Below are positions 24,757-33,344 of a stretch of DNA of 64,000 nucleotides, one piece after another; position 1 is the stretch's first letter; every line of letters starts with the position of its first letter. This DNA is from Phycisphaerae bacterium (GTDB lineage: Bacteria > Planctomycetota > Phycisphaerae > Sedimentisphaerales > Anaerobacaceae): positions 188,572-252,571 of the forward strand of contig JAQTLP010000001.1 in NCBI GenBank assembly GCA_028714855.1, given 5' to 3'. The position numbers were made by a program, and so were the translations under genes. The notes under the pieces are model-generated. The model saw nothing but the letters and a program-made list of their open reading frames with translations. It was not told the DNA's origin and did not search any database.

Positions 24757-26130
24757 ATGAGAAAGAAAAAACACCAAAAATCCGGGCAGAGCCGAGGAAC
24801 TGTCGGCTTTATAGCTCTTGGCTGTCCTAAAAACATGGTTGACAGCGAAAGGATGCTGGCCGAAATCGCAAAAGCGGGTTTCCTGATAATAACCGAGCCA
24901 GACCCGTCAAACGTATGGCGGGCTGATGTCGTTGTCGTCAATACCTGCGGCTTTATCGCTCCTGCCAGGACCGAAGCGCTCAAAGCAATAAGGCACGCTA
25001 TAAAGTGCAAACGCAGCGGCACCGTCAGGAAAGTGATTGTCGCAGGATGTCTGCCGCAAAGGTCGGGACCGGAGCTGTTCAAGGATGCAAATGGCATCGA
25101 CGCCATAGTCGGCCTCGGCCGGCGGGATTCGATAGCACAGATAATCAAAAAAACCATACGCTCGAAAAAGCCGGCCTCTTTTCTCGGTCATTTGCCGGAC
25201 GAAATCAATGACGACAGAACCAGATTGCTTATTACTCCGCGCCACTGGGCGTATCTGCGAATCAGCGATGGCTGCAATCACCGCTGCTCTTTTTGCACAG
25301 TACCGGCAATAAGAGGCCCGTTCAGGAGCAAGCCCAAAGAACTTATCCTCGATGAAGCCGCGGAGCTGGTTTCCTCAGGTGCGGTCGAATTAAACATCAT
25401 AGCGCAGGACACCACTAACTACGGCATGGACTTGAAAATAAAAAATGGGCTGGCGGAGCTGGTAAAAGAGATTGAAAAAATCGCGGGACTGTCGTGGATT
25501 AGATTGATGTATCTATACCCGGGGCGGATAACGGACCAGCTGATTGAAACAGTCGCGGAAAGCAAAAAAATTGTCCACTATTTCGACATTCCAATCCAGC
25601 ACATAAACGATAAAATCTTAAAGGATATGCGCCGGCCAGACACAAAGGAGCGCATCTGCCGTCTTATTGAGAAACTGCGGGCAAATATGCCGGATGCTGT
25701 GCTGCGAACCACTCTCATCGTCGGTTTTCCCGGCGAGACCGATCTGGAATTTAACGAGCTGCTGGATTTCGTCAAATCGGCTGAATTCGATGCGCTTGGC
25801 GCCTTTAAGTACTATCCCGAATCAGGCACAGACGCCGCAGAGATGCCTGGCCAGGTCCCGGACAGGGTGAAACGTCAGCGTCTCAAAGAGCTGATGCTGA
25901 CCCAGCAGAAAATCGCTTTCGCGAAGAACAAAAACCGAATCGGCAGCAAGCTTACCTGCCTTGTCGACTCTGTTAAAGCAAAAGGCGCCGCAAAGGGACG
26001 CTTTTACGGCCAGGCGCCCGACATCGACAGCGTTTGCTTTATAAAAAGCTGCTCGGCAAGCCTCGGCCGATTCATTGAAACGAAAGTCATCGGCACAAAA
26101 AACTATGATTTGGTCGTCGAGCAAATTTAG
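24757..26130 (+). CDS. rimO: Ribosomal protein S12 methylthiotransferase
   Basis: 457 aa radical-SAM methylthiotransferase. The N-terminal UPF0004 domain has three cluster cysteines ('ALGCPKNMVDSE', 'VNTCGFI', 'AGCLPQR'). The radical-SAM domain carries 'ISDGCNHRCSFCTVP' (CxxxCxxC). A C-terminal TRAM domain follows. The 'LGCPKNMVDSE' start distinguishes RimO from MiaB. It thiomethylates an Asp of ribosomal protein S12. No SD is seen; a TACTTT -10-like box lies 9 nt before the ATG. pgsA follows after 37 bp. Confidence 0.93.
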   Translation: MRKKKHQKSGQSRGTVGFIALGCPKNMVDSERMLAEIAKAGFLIITEPDPSNVWRADVVVVNTCGFIAPARTEALKAIRHAIKCKRSGTVRKVIVAGCLPQRSGPELFKDANGIDAIVGLGRRDSIAQIIKKTIRSKKPASFLGHLPDEINDDRTRLLITPRHWAYLRISDGCNHRCSFCTVPAIRGPFRSKPKELILDEAAELVSSGAVELNIIAQDTTNYGMDLKIKNGLAELVKEIEKIAGLSWIRLMYLYPGRITDQLIETVAESKKIVHYFDIPIQHINDKILKDMRRPDTKERICRLIEKLRANMPDAVLRTTLIVGFPGETDLEFNELLDFVKSAEFDALGAFKYYPESGTDAAEMPGQVPDRVKRQRLKELMLTQQKIAFAKNKNRIGSKLTCLVDSVKAKGAAKGRFYGQAPDIDSVCFIKSCSASLGRFIETKVIGTKNYDLVVEQI

Positions 26131-26154
26131 CATTGTATTGCGATGAAAAAAAAC

Positions 26155-26160
26155 TAAAAT
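26155..26160 (+). promoter_or_regulatory. -10 element of pgsA, leaderless arrangement
   Basis: TAAAAT ending 7 nt before the pgsA ATG, with TTGTAT 16 bp upstream as a weak -35. No SD lies between, so a leaderless transcript is likely. Confidence 0.4.
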
Positions 26161-26167
26161 TACCGGT

Positions 26168-26788
26168 ATGATTAAACATTTACCCAATATTCTGACCTTC
26201 GGACGGCTTGTTTTAACCGTCATTTTTCTGGTTATGCTTTTGATGTCGCCGCGGTATTATACTGATGGCGAACGCCCTTTTCCGGATTTTCTCGACTACG
26301 CATTCATAATTTTTGTCATAGCCGGCCTTACCGACGTGATAGACGGCCCCATAGCCCGAAAGCTAAATGTCGCCAGCAAGTTCGGGCGGATGCTTGACCC
26401 ATTAATAGATAAAGTCCTGGTATGCGGGGCATTTATATGCTTTGTGATAATCGGCGAGCCGAAACTTTTCGGTTTCGCGCCGGCTGCAATGGCCGCTATA
26501 CAATGGTCGATAACGGGGGTTATCATTTTAAGAGAAGTTTACGTTACCGCACTGCGTCATATTGCCGAAGCTCGCGGCATCAATTTTGCCGCCACAGCAT
26601 CCGGAAAAATCAAAATGTTTTTACAGTCCTTTGCAATAGGAACAGTGGTAATAAAAATAGCACACGTCCAGACCGCCACTTGGGGATACTGGTTCACAAC
26701 CATAACATTCGCGATTACACTGATAGTTACTATTGTCTCCGGGTTAAGGGCCACTCAAAGAAGCGCCTGGAAAAAGGTATCAGGTTAA
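26168..26788 (+). CDS. pgsA: CDP-diacylglycerol-glycerol-3-phosphate 3-phosphatidyltransferase
   Basis: 206 aa integral membrane enzyme of the CDP-alcohol phosphatidyltransferase family, making phosphatidylglycerol phosphate. The catalytic motif D-x2-D-G-x2-A-R-x8-G-x3-D-x3-D is complete in 'DVIDGPIARKLNVASKFG' followed by 'RMLDPLIDK'. 'PNILTFGRLVLT' at the N-terminus is the usual PgsA opening. About five TM helices. A GC-rich GGCGGC/GCCGCC hairpin (26793-26807) follows the stop. Confidence 0.92.
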   Translation: MIKHLPNILTFGRLVLTVIFLVMLLMSPRYYTDGERPFPDFLDYAFIIFVIAGLTDVIDGPIARKLNVASKFGRMLDPLIDKVLVCGAFICFVIIGEPKLFGFAPAAMAAIQWSITGVIILREVYVTALRHIAEARGINFAATASGKIKMFLQSFAIGTVVIKIAHVQTATWGYWFTTITFAITLIVTIVSGLRATQRSAWKKVSG

Positions 26789-26850
26789 AATCAGGCGGCG
26801 CTGCCGCCGCGTAAAATTCCGGGTCTGTTTTATGCTGTTAAAATAAAAAA

Positions 26851-26880
26851 CCGCTATGAAGAAACAAATCTTCATAGCGG
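26851..26880. terminator. Bidirectional intrinsic terminator
   Basis: Perfect 11-bp stem CCGCTATGAAG/CTTCATAGCGG with an 8-nt loop. T-rich sequence follows on both strands (TTTTTT on the minus strand, TTTAATTCTT on the plus), serving the minus-strand secreted protein and pgsA. Confidence 0.85.
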
Positions 26881-26910
26881 TTTAATTCTTACCCGTAGTT
26901 TCTTTACTGT

Positions 26911-27273
26911 TTACTTGGTCTTGGCGGCCGGTGTTTTTTCAACTGCTTTATAACTTTGTACCTTTATCCACTCGTGTACGCCTTTCTTTGAAACGAGCCC
27001 CTCGACCTCAACTTCCTTGTCGGCCATTGTTTTGCCAAGCTCCATGCCTTTTACGTCCAGTTTTACGTCGTAAACGACTTTATCTTTTGTTACCAAAGTC
27101 ACCTTAGTGATTTCATTTACGTCCATGGTAACATTTACCATACCCTGCACTTTGACCATCTTCGGCTGCTCCGCCCCTGGGGCTGGCTCAGCAGCAAAGC
27201 ATACTGTGTTCAAAAGTGCAGTCCCTGCGATTAACACAACCGCAAGCTTTACCAAATTCTTCTTCGTCAACAT
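26911..27273 (-). CDS. Small secreted OB-fold-like protein (paralogue 1)
   Basis: 120 aa. Signal peptide 'MLTKKNLVKLAVVLIAGTALLNTVCFA', then about 90 residues of beta-type sequence ending 'KEVEVEGLVSKKGVHEWIKVQSY'. The 'G.V..K.G..WI.V.S' pattern resembles the OB-fold domains that bind small ligands in periplasmic BOF-like proteins. It shares this end and its overall layout with the protein at 27813-28127, so they are paralogues. SD GGAGGT at 8 nt. It has its own terminator. Function unknown; periplasmic location predicted. Confidence 0.78.
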   Translation of the reverse strand: MLTKKNLVKLAVVLIAGTALLNTVCFAAEPAPGAEQPKMVKVQGMVNVTMDVNEITKVTLVTKDKVVYDVKLDVKGMELGKTMADKEVEVEGLVSKKGVHEWIKVQSYKAVEKTPAAKTK

Positions 27274-27434
27274 GTTTCTTTACCTCCAAATATATCTTAC
27301 ATATTTGCAGTTTTCTCAAGAAGCATACACATCTTCCACAAGAGAACCGCTACATTTCAGTAACATTGGGAAAATACCGTAAGAGATGGTACTTAGGACA
27401 ACAGGAAAGCACCTATCAGTGCGTGTGTCCCGCT

Positions 27435-27451
27435 TTGTACAGAGTGTACAA
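27435..27451. promoter_or_regulatory. Perfect palindrome, possible operator
   Basis: TTGTACA-GAG-TGTACAA: 7-bp perfect arms with a 3-bp centre, 162 bp before the start of the minus-strand secreted protein gene. It resembles binding sites of small dimeric regulators. Otherwise the 27274-27812 gap (539 bp) holds only a terminator and AT-rich sequence, with no gene that I can support. Confidence 0.4.
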
Positions 27452-27703
27452 TATACAGGATTTTTTTTTAAACTCAAGAAAAATGTGGAATTTTTCGCAA
27501 TTTTTTCTGTTCTTTAAAACCAGAAAATTCACTTCTGGCGAACTCTGGAGGGGGCGGGCGGAAATATGATAACATGCTGCAAACAAATGACTTGCGCATT
27601 TTTTGCTTGCACAACCGCCGTTTGCCTGCCGTGCGATTACCCATCGATGCCTGATTTAAATGCCGCAAACAGCTTGTGCATTCTCAACAAAGTAGCCGGC
27701 ACG

Positions 27704-27744
27704 TAAAAAAACCGCCGCAGCTAATACTGTCTTAACTGCGGCGG
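27704..27744 (-). terminator. Intrinsic terminator of the second secreted protein gene
   Basis: On the minus strand, stem CCGCCGCAG/CTGCGGCGG with a 15-nt loop, followed by seven or more T. It ends the transcript of 27813-28127. Confidence 0.85.
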
Positions 27745-27812
27745 CGTAATGCCTCAAGCTGCTCCGGACTGATGTCCAGTCCCGCTAAATTATCGCGGGT
27801 TTATTTTTCTTC

Positions 27813-28127
27813 TTACTCAGGAACTTCGAAAGATGTCACTTTAATCCACTTCTGGCCGTCTTTTTCGGTTAGCACGCCGGTGACTTCGACATTCTGGCCG
27901 TCCATTGCACCGAGCTCCAAACCCGTCGCATCGAGCTCAACATTAAGATCGCCTATGTCTGAAGCCAACTGCACTGCTGTTATAACACCATTAGCATCTT
28001 TGGTGGCGATGACAACACCGCCCGCTATGGCATCTTCGCCTTCATCCGCAAAGCAGACTGAACCGAAAAGCGCTGCCACAAGTATTGCCAACAACGCAAT
28101 GCTCATTCTTTGTGTTTTCACGAACAT
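27813..28127 (-). CDS. Small secreted OB-fold-like protein (paralogue 2)
   Basis: 104 aa. Signal peptide ('SIALLAILVAALFGSVCFA') and an acidic mature domain ending 'NVEVTGVLTEKDGQKWIKVTSF', which aligns with 'VEVEGLVSKKGVHEWIKVQSY' in the gene at 26911-27273. No cysteines in the mature part, no catalytic motif. SD AGGAGA before the ATG. The 28128-28438 gap separates it from dnaE and contains the dnaE promoter; nothing else is visible there. Confidence 0.78.
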   Translation of the reverse strand: MFVKTQRMSIALLAILVAALFGSVCFADEGEDAIAGGVVIATKDANGVITAVQLASDIGDLNVELDATGLELGAMDGQNVEVTGVLTEKDGQKWIKVTSFEVPE

Positions 28128-28372
28128 TTTTATCTTCTCCTGTAAATATGGTTAATTCCTCAACCGCTAAGCAACGCGCTTCACAGCGGGGAATCATATA
28201 TCATAATAATAGGTTCAACTGTATGACACTCTCGTTATCTAAAACATCAAAATATAGCTGCTTACCTGTTAAATGTCAACTAAAATACACCGCAGATGAC
28301 CGATTTTTAACCGCCCGGGGACTTCAAATTACAGCCCTTGTTTTCACAAACCGCTTCAAAATCTACACACCC

Positions 28373-28401
28373 TTGACACAGCCAAATCCAGCCTCTATTA
28401 T
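28373..28401 (+). promoter_or_regulatory. Promoter of dnaE
   Basis: TTGACA (28373-28378), 17-bp spacer, TATTAT (28396-28401), 37 nt before the dnaE start. Confidence 0.75.
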
Positions 28402-28438
28402 AAGCATACAGTTTTACTCTTAAGGAATTGCTTAACTT

Positions 28439-31400
28439 ATGCCAAATAAAGGATTTACGCACCTTCACCTGCACAGCCAATATTCGCTGCTCGATGGCGC
28501 AATATCTCCCGACGAATTGCTCAAGCGCTGCAAAAAACTGGAAATGGATGCCGCAGCCGTTACCGACCACGGCAATATGTTCGGCGCCGTCGAATTCTAT
28601 ACAAAAGCCCTTGCCTGCCACATCAAGCCGATACTTGGTATAGAAGCATATATCGCCCCGAACAGCAGATTCAACAAACAAAAAAGCAGTATCACCGACG
28701 TTGCTTTTCATCTAATCCTTCTGGCTGAAAATAACACCGGCTATCAAAATCTTCTGAAGCTGGCAAGTGCCGGATTTACTGAAGGATTTTACTATCGTCC
28801 CAGAATTGACAAGGAAATCCTCGCCGAGTTAAGCGCCGGACTGATAGCTACATCAGCCTGTCTGAAAGGCGAGCTTGCTGCGCTGCTGGCGCGAGGCGAT
28901 GAAGGGGCGGCCGAAGCCGCCGCAGAAAGCTATTTGAAGATATTCGGCCCCGACAGATTCTTCATTGAAATCCAAAGCCACGAAAACGACGACCCGCATA
29001 TCCGCGAGGCGCTGATAAACCTTGCAAAAAAAATGGGGCTGGGTCTGGTCGCAACCAATGACGTGCATTTCCTGCAGGAAGATGATTGGGAGGCGCACAA
29101 TTGTTTATGCTGTATAAGCACAGGCAGAAACGCCGCCGACCCCAACAGAATGATTTATCCGAAAGATATTTTCTTAAAAGATGCCGAGCAAATGCGGTCG
29201 CTCTTCACAGGGCCGGCCGCCGAGGCCTGCGACAATACCCTGGCCATCGCTGAGCGATGCAATGTGGAGCTTGATTTAAAAACGCGCCACGCCCCCCGTT
29301 TCAAACCTCCCGACGGCACAACCGCCGAAAAGTTTCTCACTAAATTATGCTACGAACGTGCCGAGCGAATATACGGCCAAATTACGGACAAGATAAAAGA
29401 ACGGCTCGACAGAGAGCTGGAGGTAATCGAATCGAAAGGCTTCGCCAGCTATTTCCTTATCGTCTGGGACTTCTGTAATTTCGCCCACGAAAACAATATC
29501 CCTGTCGGTGCAAGGGGCAGCGGCGTGGGGACACTGGTGGGTTACTGCCTGGGATTGTGCGATGTTGACCCGATTCGATACGACCTGCTTTTCGAGCGAT
29601 TTATGGACCCGCAGCGCAACGAGCTGCCGGATATCGACATCGACATCTGCCAGGTCGGCAGGGCCAAAATCATCGACTATGTCCGCCGGAAATACGGCCA
29701 TGTCGCACAAATCATAACTTTCGGAACAATGAAGGCGCGGGCTGTTATCCGTGATATCTGCAGGGTGCTCGGCGTGCCGCTTAGCGAGGCCGATACATTA
29801 GCCAAGCTTGTCCCTGATTCTCTCGGCATGACTCTCGATAAGGCCTTGGACACTGAGCCGAAATTAAAACAAGCCTACGAGCAAAGCGACCAAACCAGAA
29901 GGGTAATCGACATCTGCAAAAGGCTCGAAGGCCTCACCCGCCACGCGTCCGTTCATGCTGCCGGGGTTGTCATTGCCGATGAGCCATTGACAAATTTTAT
30001 ACCCCTCTATAAGGCGTCCGATTCCGACGACGTCGTGACCCAGTTCGAAGGGCCGATGGTTGAAAAAGTCGGGCTGCTGAAGATGGACTTTCTGGGACTG
30101 AAGACCCTTAGCGTCCTGGAGCGTTCCCGTCAATTGGCTGCTAATCTTCACAAGCGGGACATCGACCTGGAAAAAATCGATTTCTGCGACCAGAAGGTTT
30201 TTGAACTATTCTCCAGCGGCAAAACAAAAGGCGTTTTCCAGTTCGAGTCCGGAGGCATGCAGGACTTACTGATGAAAATGAAGCCTGACAGAATCGAAGA
30301 CCTCATCGCCGCAAACGCGCTATACCGCCCGGGCCCTATGATATTAATCCCGGATTACGTCGACCGAAAGCACGGGGCAAAATGGCGTTTGCCGCATCCG
30401 ATTATGAATGAAATCCTCGATGAGACCTATGGCATTATGGTCTATCAGGAACAGGTGATGCGGATTTGCAACCGCTTAGGCGATATACCGTTGCGGGAAG
30501 CCTACGGCCTAATCAAGGCGATAAGCAAAAAGAAGGCCAAAACCATCGCCAAGGAAAAAGAAAGGTTCGTGGCAGGCTGCACCAATAAAGGTTTGACGAA
30601 AAGTCAGGCGCAGCAGATTTTCGAATTCATCGAGCGCTTCGCCGGCTACGGCTTCAACAAGAGCCATTCGACCCGCTACGCAGTCATCGCATATCAGACG
30701 GCCTATATGAAAACCTATTGGCCTGTCGAGTATATGGCGGCGCTATTGACTTATGAAATGGGCGACACCGATAAGGTCGTCAGCTATATCACCGAGTGCA
30801 GGAAAATGAATGTCGAGGTCTTGGCGCCGGACATCAACGAAAGCGGCGTCGATTTCACGCCGCTTTACAAAGGTCACGGCGAAGAGAAAAAAGGCGTAAT
30901 ACGTTTCGGCCTTGCCGCGGTCAAGGGCATCGGCGAAAAGGCGGTCGAGCAAATCATTGCCGCACGCGAAAGAGTAGGCCGGTTCCAGAGCTTGTTCCAT
31001 TTCTGCGAAAACGTTGATTTAAGGGCAGCCAACAAACAGGTGATCGAGGCCCTGATAAAAGCCGGCGCCTGCGACAAGCTCGGAGGAAGCCGGGCACAAA
31101 TGCTGGCCGGCATGGAAAAGGCGATGCAAATCGGCACCACGCTCCAGGCCGACAAACAAAACGGCCAGATGAATTTCTTCGGGAAATCTGGCCAGTCCGA
31201 TTACTCGAAAGACCACGAACGCCTGCCCAATGCCACCCCTTGGCCGGAGCCGCAGATGTTAGCTTATGAAAAAGAGGTCCTCGGCTTCTATGTAACCAGC
31301 AACCCCTTGAGCCATCACGCCGAGATAATAAACCTTTATTCCACGCTTGACACCTCGCAATTGGCCGGCCACACGCAGGATAAACAGGTCGTCATCGGCG

Positions 31401-31891
31401 GCCTGATAGACAAAATCAGATACCACATCACGCAAAAAGGGCGAAACGCCGGGGCAAAAATGGCCGTCTTTACGCTCGAAGATTTGCAGGGACAGGTCGA
31501 AGTTGTCATGTTCCCGGACGTGCTCACTAAATTCGCGGAAATGCTGCTCAAAGATGCTATTGTCTTTGTAAAGGGAAAACTCGATTACAGAAGGGAGAAA
31601 CCCAACATCATCGCCATTGAACTGATACCGCTCGAGCGGGTCAGGGAAAATCTGGCAGCGAAAGTAAAGATAAGACTGAACGCTGAAGACGTCACCAAAG
31701 AAAAGGTGGCGGCGATAAAAACCATCTGCCAGCACCACAGAGGACAAAGCCCTGTTTATGTAGCGGTAAGAACTGAAAAAGGCAAAGTTTACGCGGCCGC
31801 CAACAAAGGCCTTTCCGTCAATCCCGACCTCGAATTCTGCAGAAAGATGCGCCAGCTGGTCGGTGAAGAAAACTTCCAACTGGCTAAATAA
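28439..31891 (+). CDS. dnaE: DNA polymerase III alpha subunit
   Basis: 1150 aa, full length. The N-terminal PHP domain starts 'THLHLHSQYSLLDG' with 'VTDHGNMFGAVEF'. The polymerase active site is in 'ARGSGVGTLVGYCLG' and 'ELPDIDIDIC' (two catalytic Asp), with the third region around 'GVFQFESGGMQDLL'. HhH ('AVKGIGEKAVEQI') and OB-fold domains ('VVIGGLIDKIRYH') follow near the C-terminus. The replicative polymerase of the chromosome. It starts a plus-strand run that ends at the Minf_1886 gene. AAGGA is 12 nt from the ATG, a rather long spacing. Confidence 0.97.
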   Translation: MPNKGFTHLHLHSQYSLLDGAISPDELLKRCKKLEMDAAAVTDHGNMFGAVEFYTKALACHIKPILGIEAYIAPNSRFNKQKSSITDVAFHLILLAENNTGYQNLLKLASAGFTEGFYYRPRIDKEILAELSAGLIATSACLKGELAALLARGDEGAAEAAAESYLKIFGPDRFFIEIQSHENDDPHIREALINLAKKMGLGLVATNDVHFLQEDDWEAHNCLCCISTGRNAADPNRMIYPKDIFLKDAEQMRSLFTGPAAEACDNTLAIAERCNVELDLKTRHAPRFKPPDGTTAEKFLTKLCYERAERIYGQITDKIKERLDRELEVIESKGFASYFLIVWDFCNFAHENNIPVGARGSGVGTLVGYCLGLCDVDPIRYDLLFERFMDPQRNELPDIDIDICQVGRAKIIDYVRRKYGHVAQIITFGTMKARAVIRDICRVLGVPLSEADTLAKLVPDSLGMTLDKALDTEPKLKQAYEQSDQTRRVIDICKRLEGLTRHASVHAAGVVIADEPLTNFIPLYKASDSDDVVTQFEGPMVEKVGLLKMDFLGLKTLSVLERSRQLAANLHKRDIDLEKIDFCDQKVFELFSSGKTKGVFQFESGGMQDLLMKMKPDRIEDLIAANALYRPGPMILIPDYVDRKHGAKWRLPHPIMNEILDETYGIMVYQEQVMRICNRLGDIPLREAYGLIKAISKKKAKTIAKEKERFVAGCTNKGLTKSQAQQIFEFIERFAGYGFNKSHSTRYAVIAYQTAYMKTYWPVEYMAALLTYEMGDTDKVVSYITECRKMNVEVLAPDINESGVDFTPLYKGHGEEKKGVIRFGLAAVKGIGEKAVEQIIAARERVGRFQSLFHFCENVDLRAANKQVIEALIKAGACDKLGGSRAQMLAGMEKAMQIGTTLQADKQNGQMNFFGKSGQSDYSKDHERLPNATPWPEPQMLAYEKEVLGFYVTSNPLSHHAEIINLYSTLDTSQLAGHTQDKQVVIGGLIDKIRYHITQKGRNAGAKMAVFTLEDLQGQVEVVMFPDVLTKFAEMLLKDAIVFVKGKLDYRREKPNIIAIELIPLERVRENLAAKVKIRLNAEDVTKEKVAAIKTICQHHRGQSPVYVAVRTEKGKVYAAANKGLSVNPDLEFCRKMRQLVGEENFQLAK

Positions 31892-31892
31892 A

Positions 31893-32714
31893 ATGACCGA
31901 AATCAAAAAAACACTCGCTATCCTCAAAGTCCGCTGGCCGGAGGTAGTGCTTATTATTGGTGCTGGTCTTTTGATTATAATATCAAGTAGACTTCTCACG
32001 GCATTAAGACCAAAATCAATACGAACTGTCAGTTTAGTAATTCCATTTTTATCAGTACTGTTTTTATTAATTCAAACATTGCTTCGCTGCGGCTTTCTCA
32101 GGACAGTTTATTTAGAATGCTCAAAACGACAATCACTGTTGGTTCTGCTGCGGACAGGCATGCGTTTTCTCTGGAGAATGTTCGTGTTGCATCTGATTTA
32201 TTCGCTACCTTTTATGCTCTCATTTCTATTGCTTTCCAAATTGGTCTATAAATATATTATCCCAAGCAATACGATGTCCCCACATATTGTTTTTTTGTTT
32301 AATACATTATATCCTGTTTGTATAAGTTTAGCCCTAATTAAACTAATACTGTTAATACCGGCTTTAATAATCGTATTAGGCTGCACAGTTTTTGATAGCT
32401 TCAAATTGTTCAGGCGGTACAAGTTATCGGATGCAAAAGAATTAGTCCTTTTGTACTTTGCTAACATTGCTATTGGCCTTTTGGGGTCAATATTGTCGCA
32501 CTGTTTTTGGGGCGCTACCTGTTCAACGGCACAATCACAATATATTTTGAGAACCGGTTTTTTTCTGGTAACATATTTTATCAACTTGATGATAGCCGTC
32601 ATGGCTGTTAGATTTGTGGCCTCTCAGAATTTAGTGTTTGATAACCACGAACCTTCTAACGATTTAAATTTTGAAGATTTACAAAAGTACACAAATAGAA
32701 ACTACAAGGAATAA
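31893..32714 (+). CDS. Uncharacterised polytopic membrane protein
   Basis: 273 aa, about six hydrophobic segments, with charged ends and no recognisable motif. 'SLLVLLRTGMRFLWRMFVLHLIYSLP' and 'IPALIIVLGCTVFDSFKLFRRY' resemble the general layout of bacterial DUF975/GlpM-like multipass proteins, but I cannot name a family. The coding sequence is clearly more AT-rich than dnaE and tmk. The ATG at 31893 starts 1 bp after the dnaE stop and lacks a clear SD; an ATG at 31863 inside dnaE is the alternative. It interrupts an otherwise replication-related gene run. Confidence 0.65.
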   Translation: MTEIKKTLAILKVRWPEVVLIIGAGLLIIISSRLLTALRPKSIRTVSLVIPFLSVLFLLIQTLLRCGFLRTVYLECSKRQSLLVLLRTGMRFLWRMFVLHLIYSLPFMLSFLLLSKLVYKYIIPSNTMSPHIVFLFNTLYPVCISLALIKLILLIPALIIVLGCTVFDSFKLFRRYKLSDAKELVLLYFANIAIGLLGSILSHCFWGATCSTAQSQYILRTGFFLVTYFINLMIAVMAVRFVASQNLVFDNHEPSNDLNFEDLQKYTNRNYKE

Positions 32715-32717
32715 ACG

Positions 32718-33338
32718 TTGAACGAAAAATTCGCAGGCAAATTCATAGTTATCGATGGTCCCGACGGTTGCGGAAAGACCACGCAAGCAAAACTGCTGGC
32801 CGACTGGCTGAAAAAACAGGGTGTTGTGGTTGAAATCTTCCGCGAGCCCGGCGGAACAGCCATCGGCGAGAAAATCCGCCAAATCCTGCTCAAGCCCGAG
32901 CATGTCGCGATGAGCACAGAAGCAGAAGTAATGCTCTATATGGCGGCAAGGGTTCAGCTCTGGCGGGAAAAGATAGCGCCGGCCTTAAAACAAAATAAAT
33001 GCGTCGTTATCGACAGATGGCTCTCGAGCACCTGCGCGTATCAGGGCTTTGCCGGCGGATTCGGCGTCGAGCGCATCATAAAAATTGCAAAAGACTGCCT
33101 CGAAAGGCCCTGGCCTGATTTGACAATAATCCTCGATGTCGATTCGGAAACGGCAGCGACGCGGCTCAAGAAAAATCTGGACAGGATGGAGCAAAAAGGC
33201 GACAGTTACCACAAAAAAGTCCGCGAAGGTTTTCTCAAGCTTGCCGAAGACTTAAGCAATTTTGCCGTAATTGATGCTGCCGATGATATTGAAACAGTCC
33301 ACAAGCAAATAATAACCACCATTGAGAAAAAGTTTTAA
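32718..33338 (+). CDS. tmk: Thymidylate kinase
   Basis: 206 aa. P-loop 'IDGPDGCGKTTQAK', the dTMP-binding 'FREPGGTAIGEKIR', 'DRWLSSTCAYQG' and a LID segment. It phosphorylates dTMP to dTDP. TTG start with AAGGA at 8 nt. It is followed by holB (6-bp gap) and ricT, the same order seen around tmk in Firmicutes and other phyla. Confidence 0.95.
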   Translation: MNEKFAGKFIVIDGPDGCGKTTQAKLLADWLKKQGVVVEIFREPGGTAIGEKIRQILLKPEHVAMSTEAEVMLYMAARVQLWREKIAPALKQNKCVVIDRWLSSTCAYQGFAGGFGVERIIKIAKDCLERPWPDLTIILDVDSETAATRLKKNLDRMEQKGDSYHKKVREGFLKLAEDLSNFAVIDAADDIETVHKQIITTIEKKF

Positions 33339-33344
33339 CCCACA

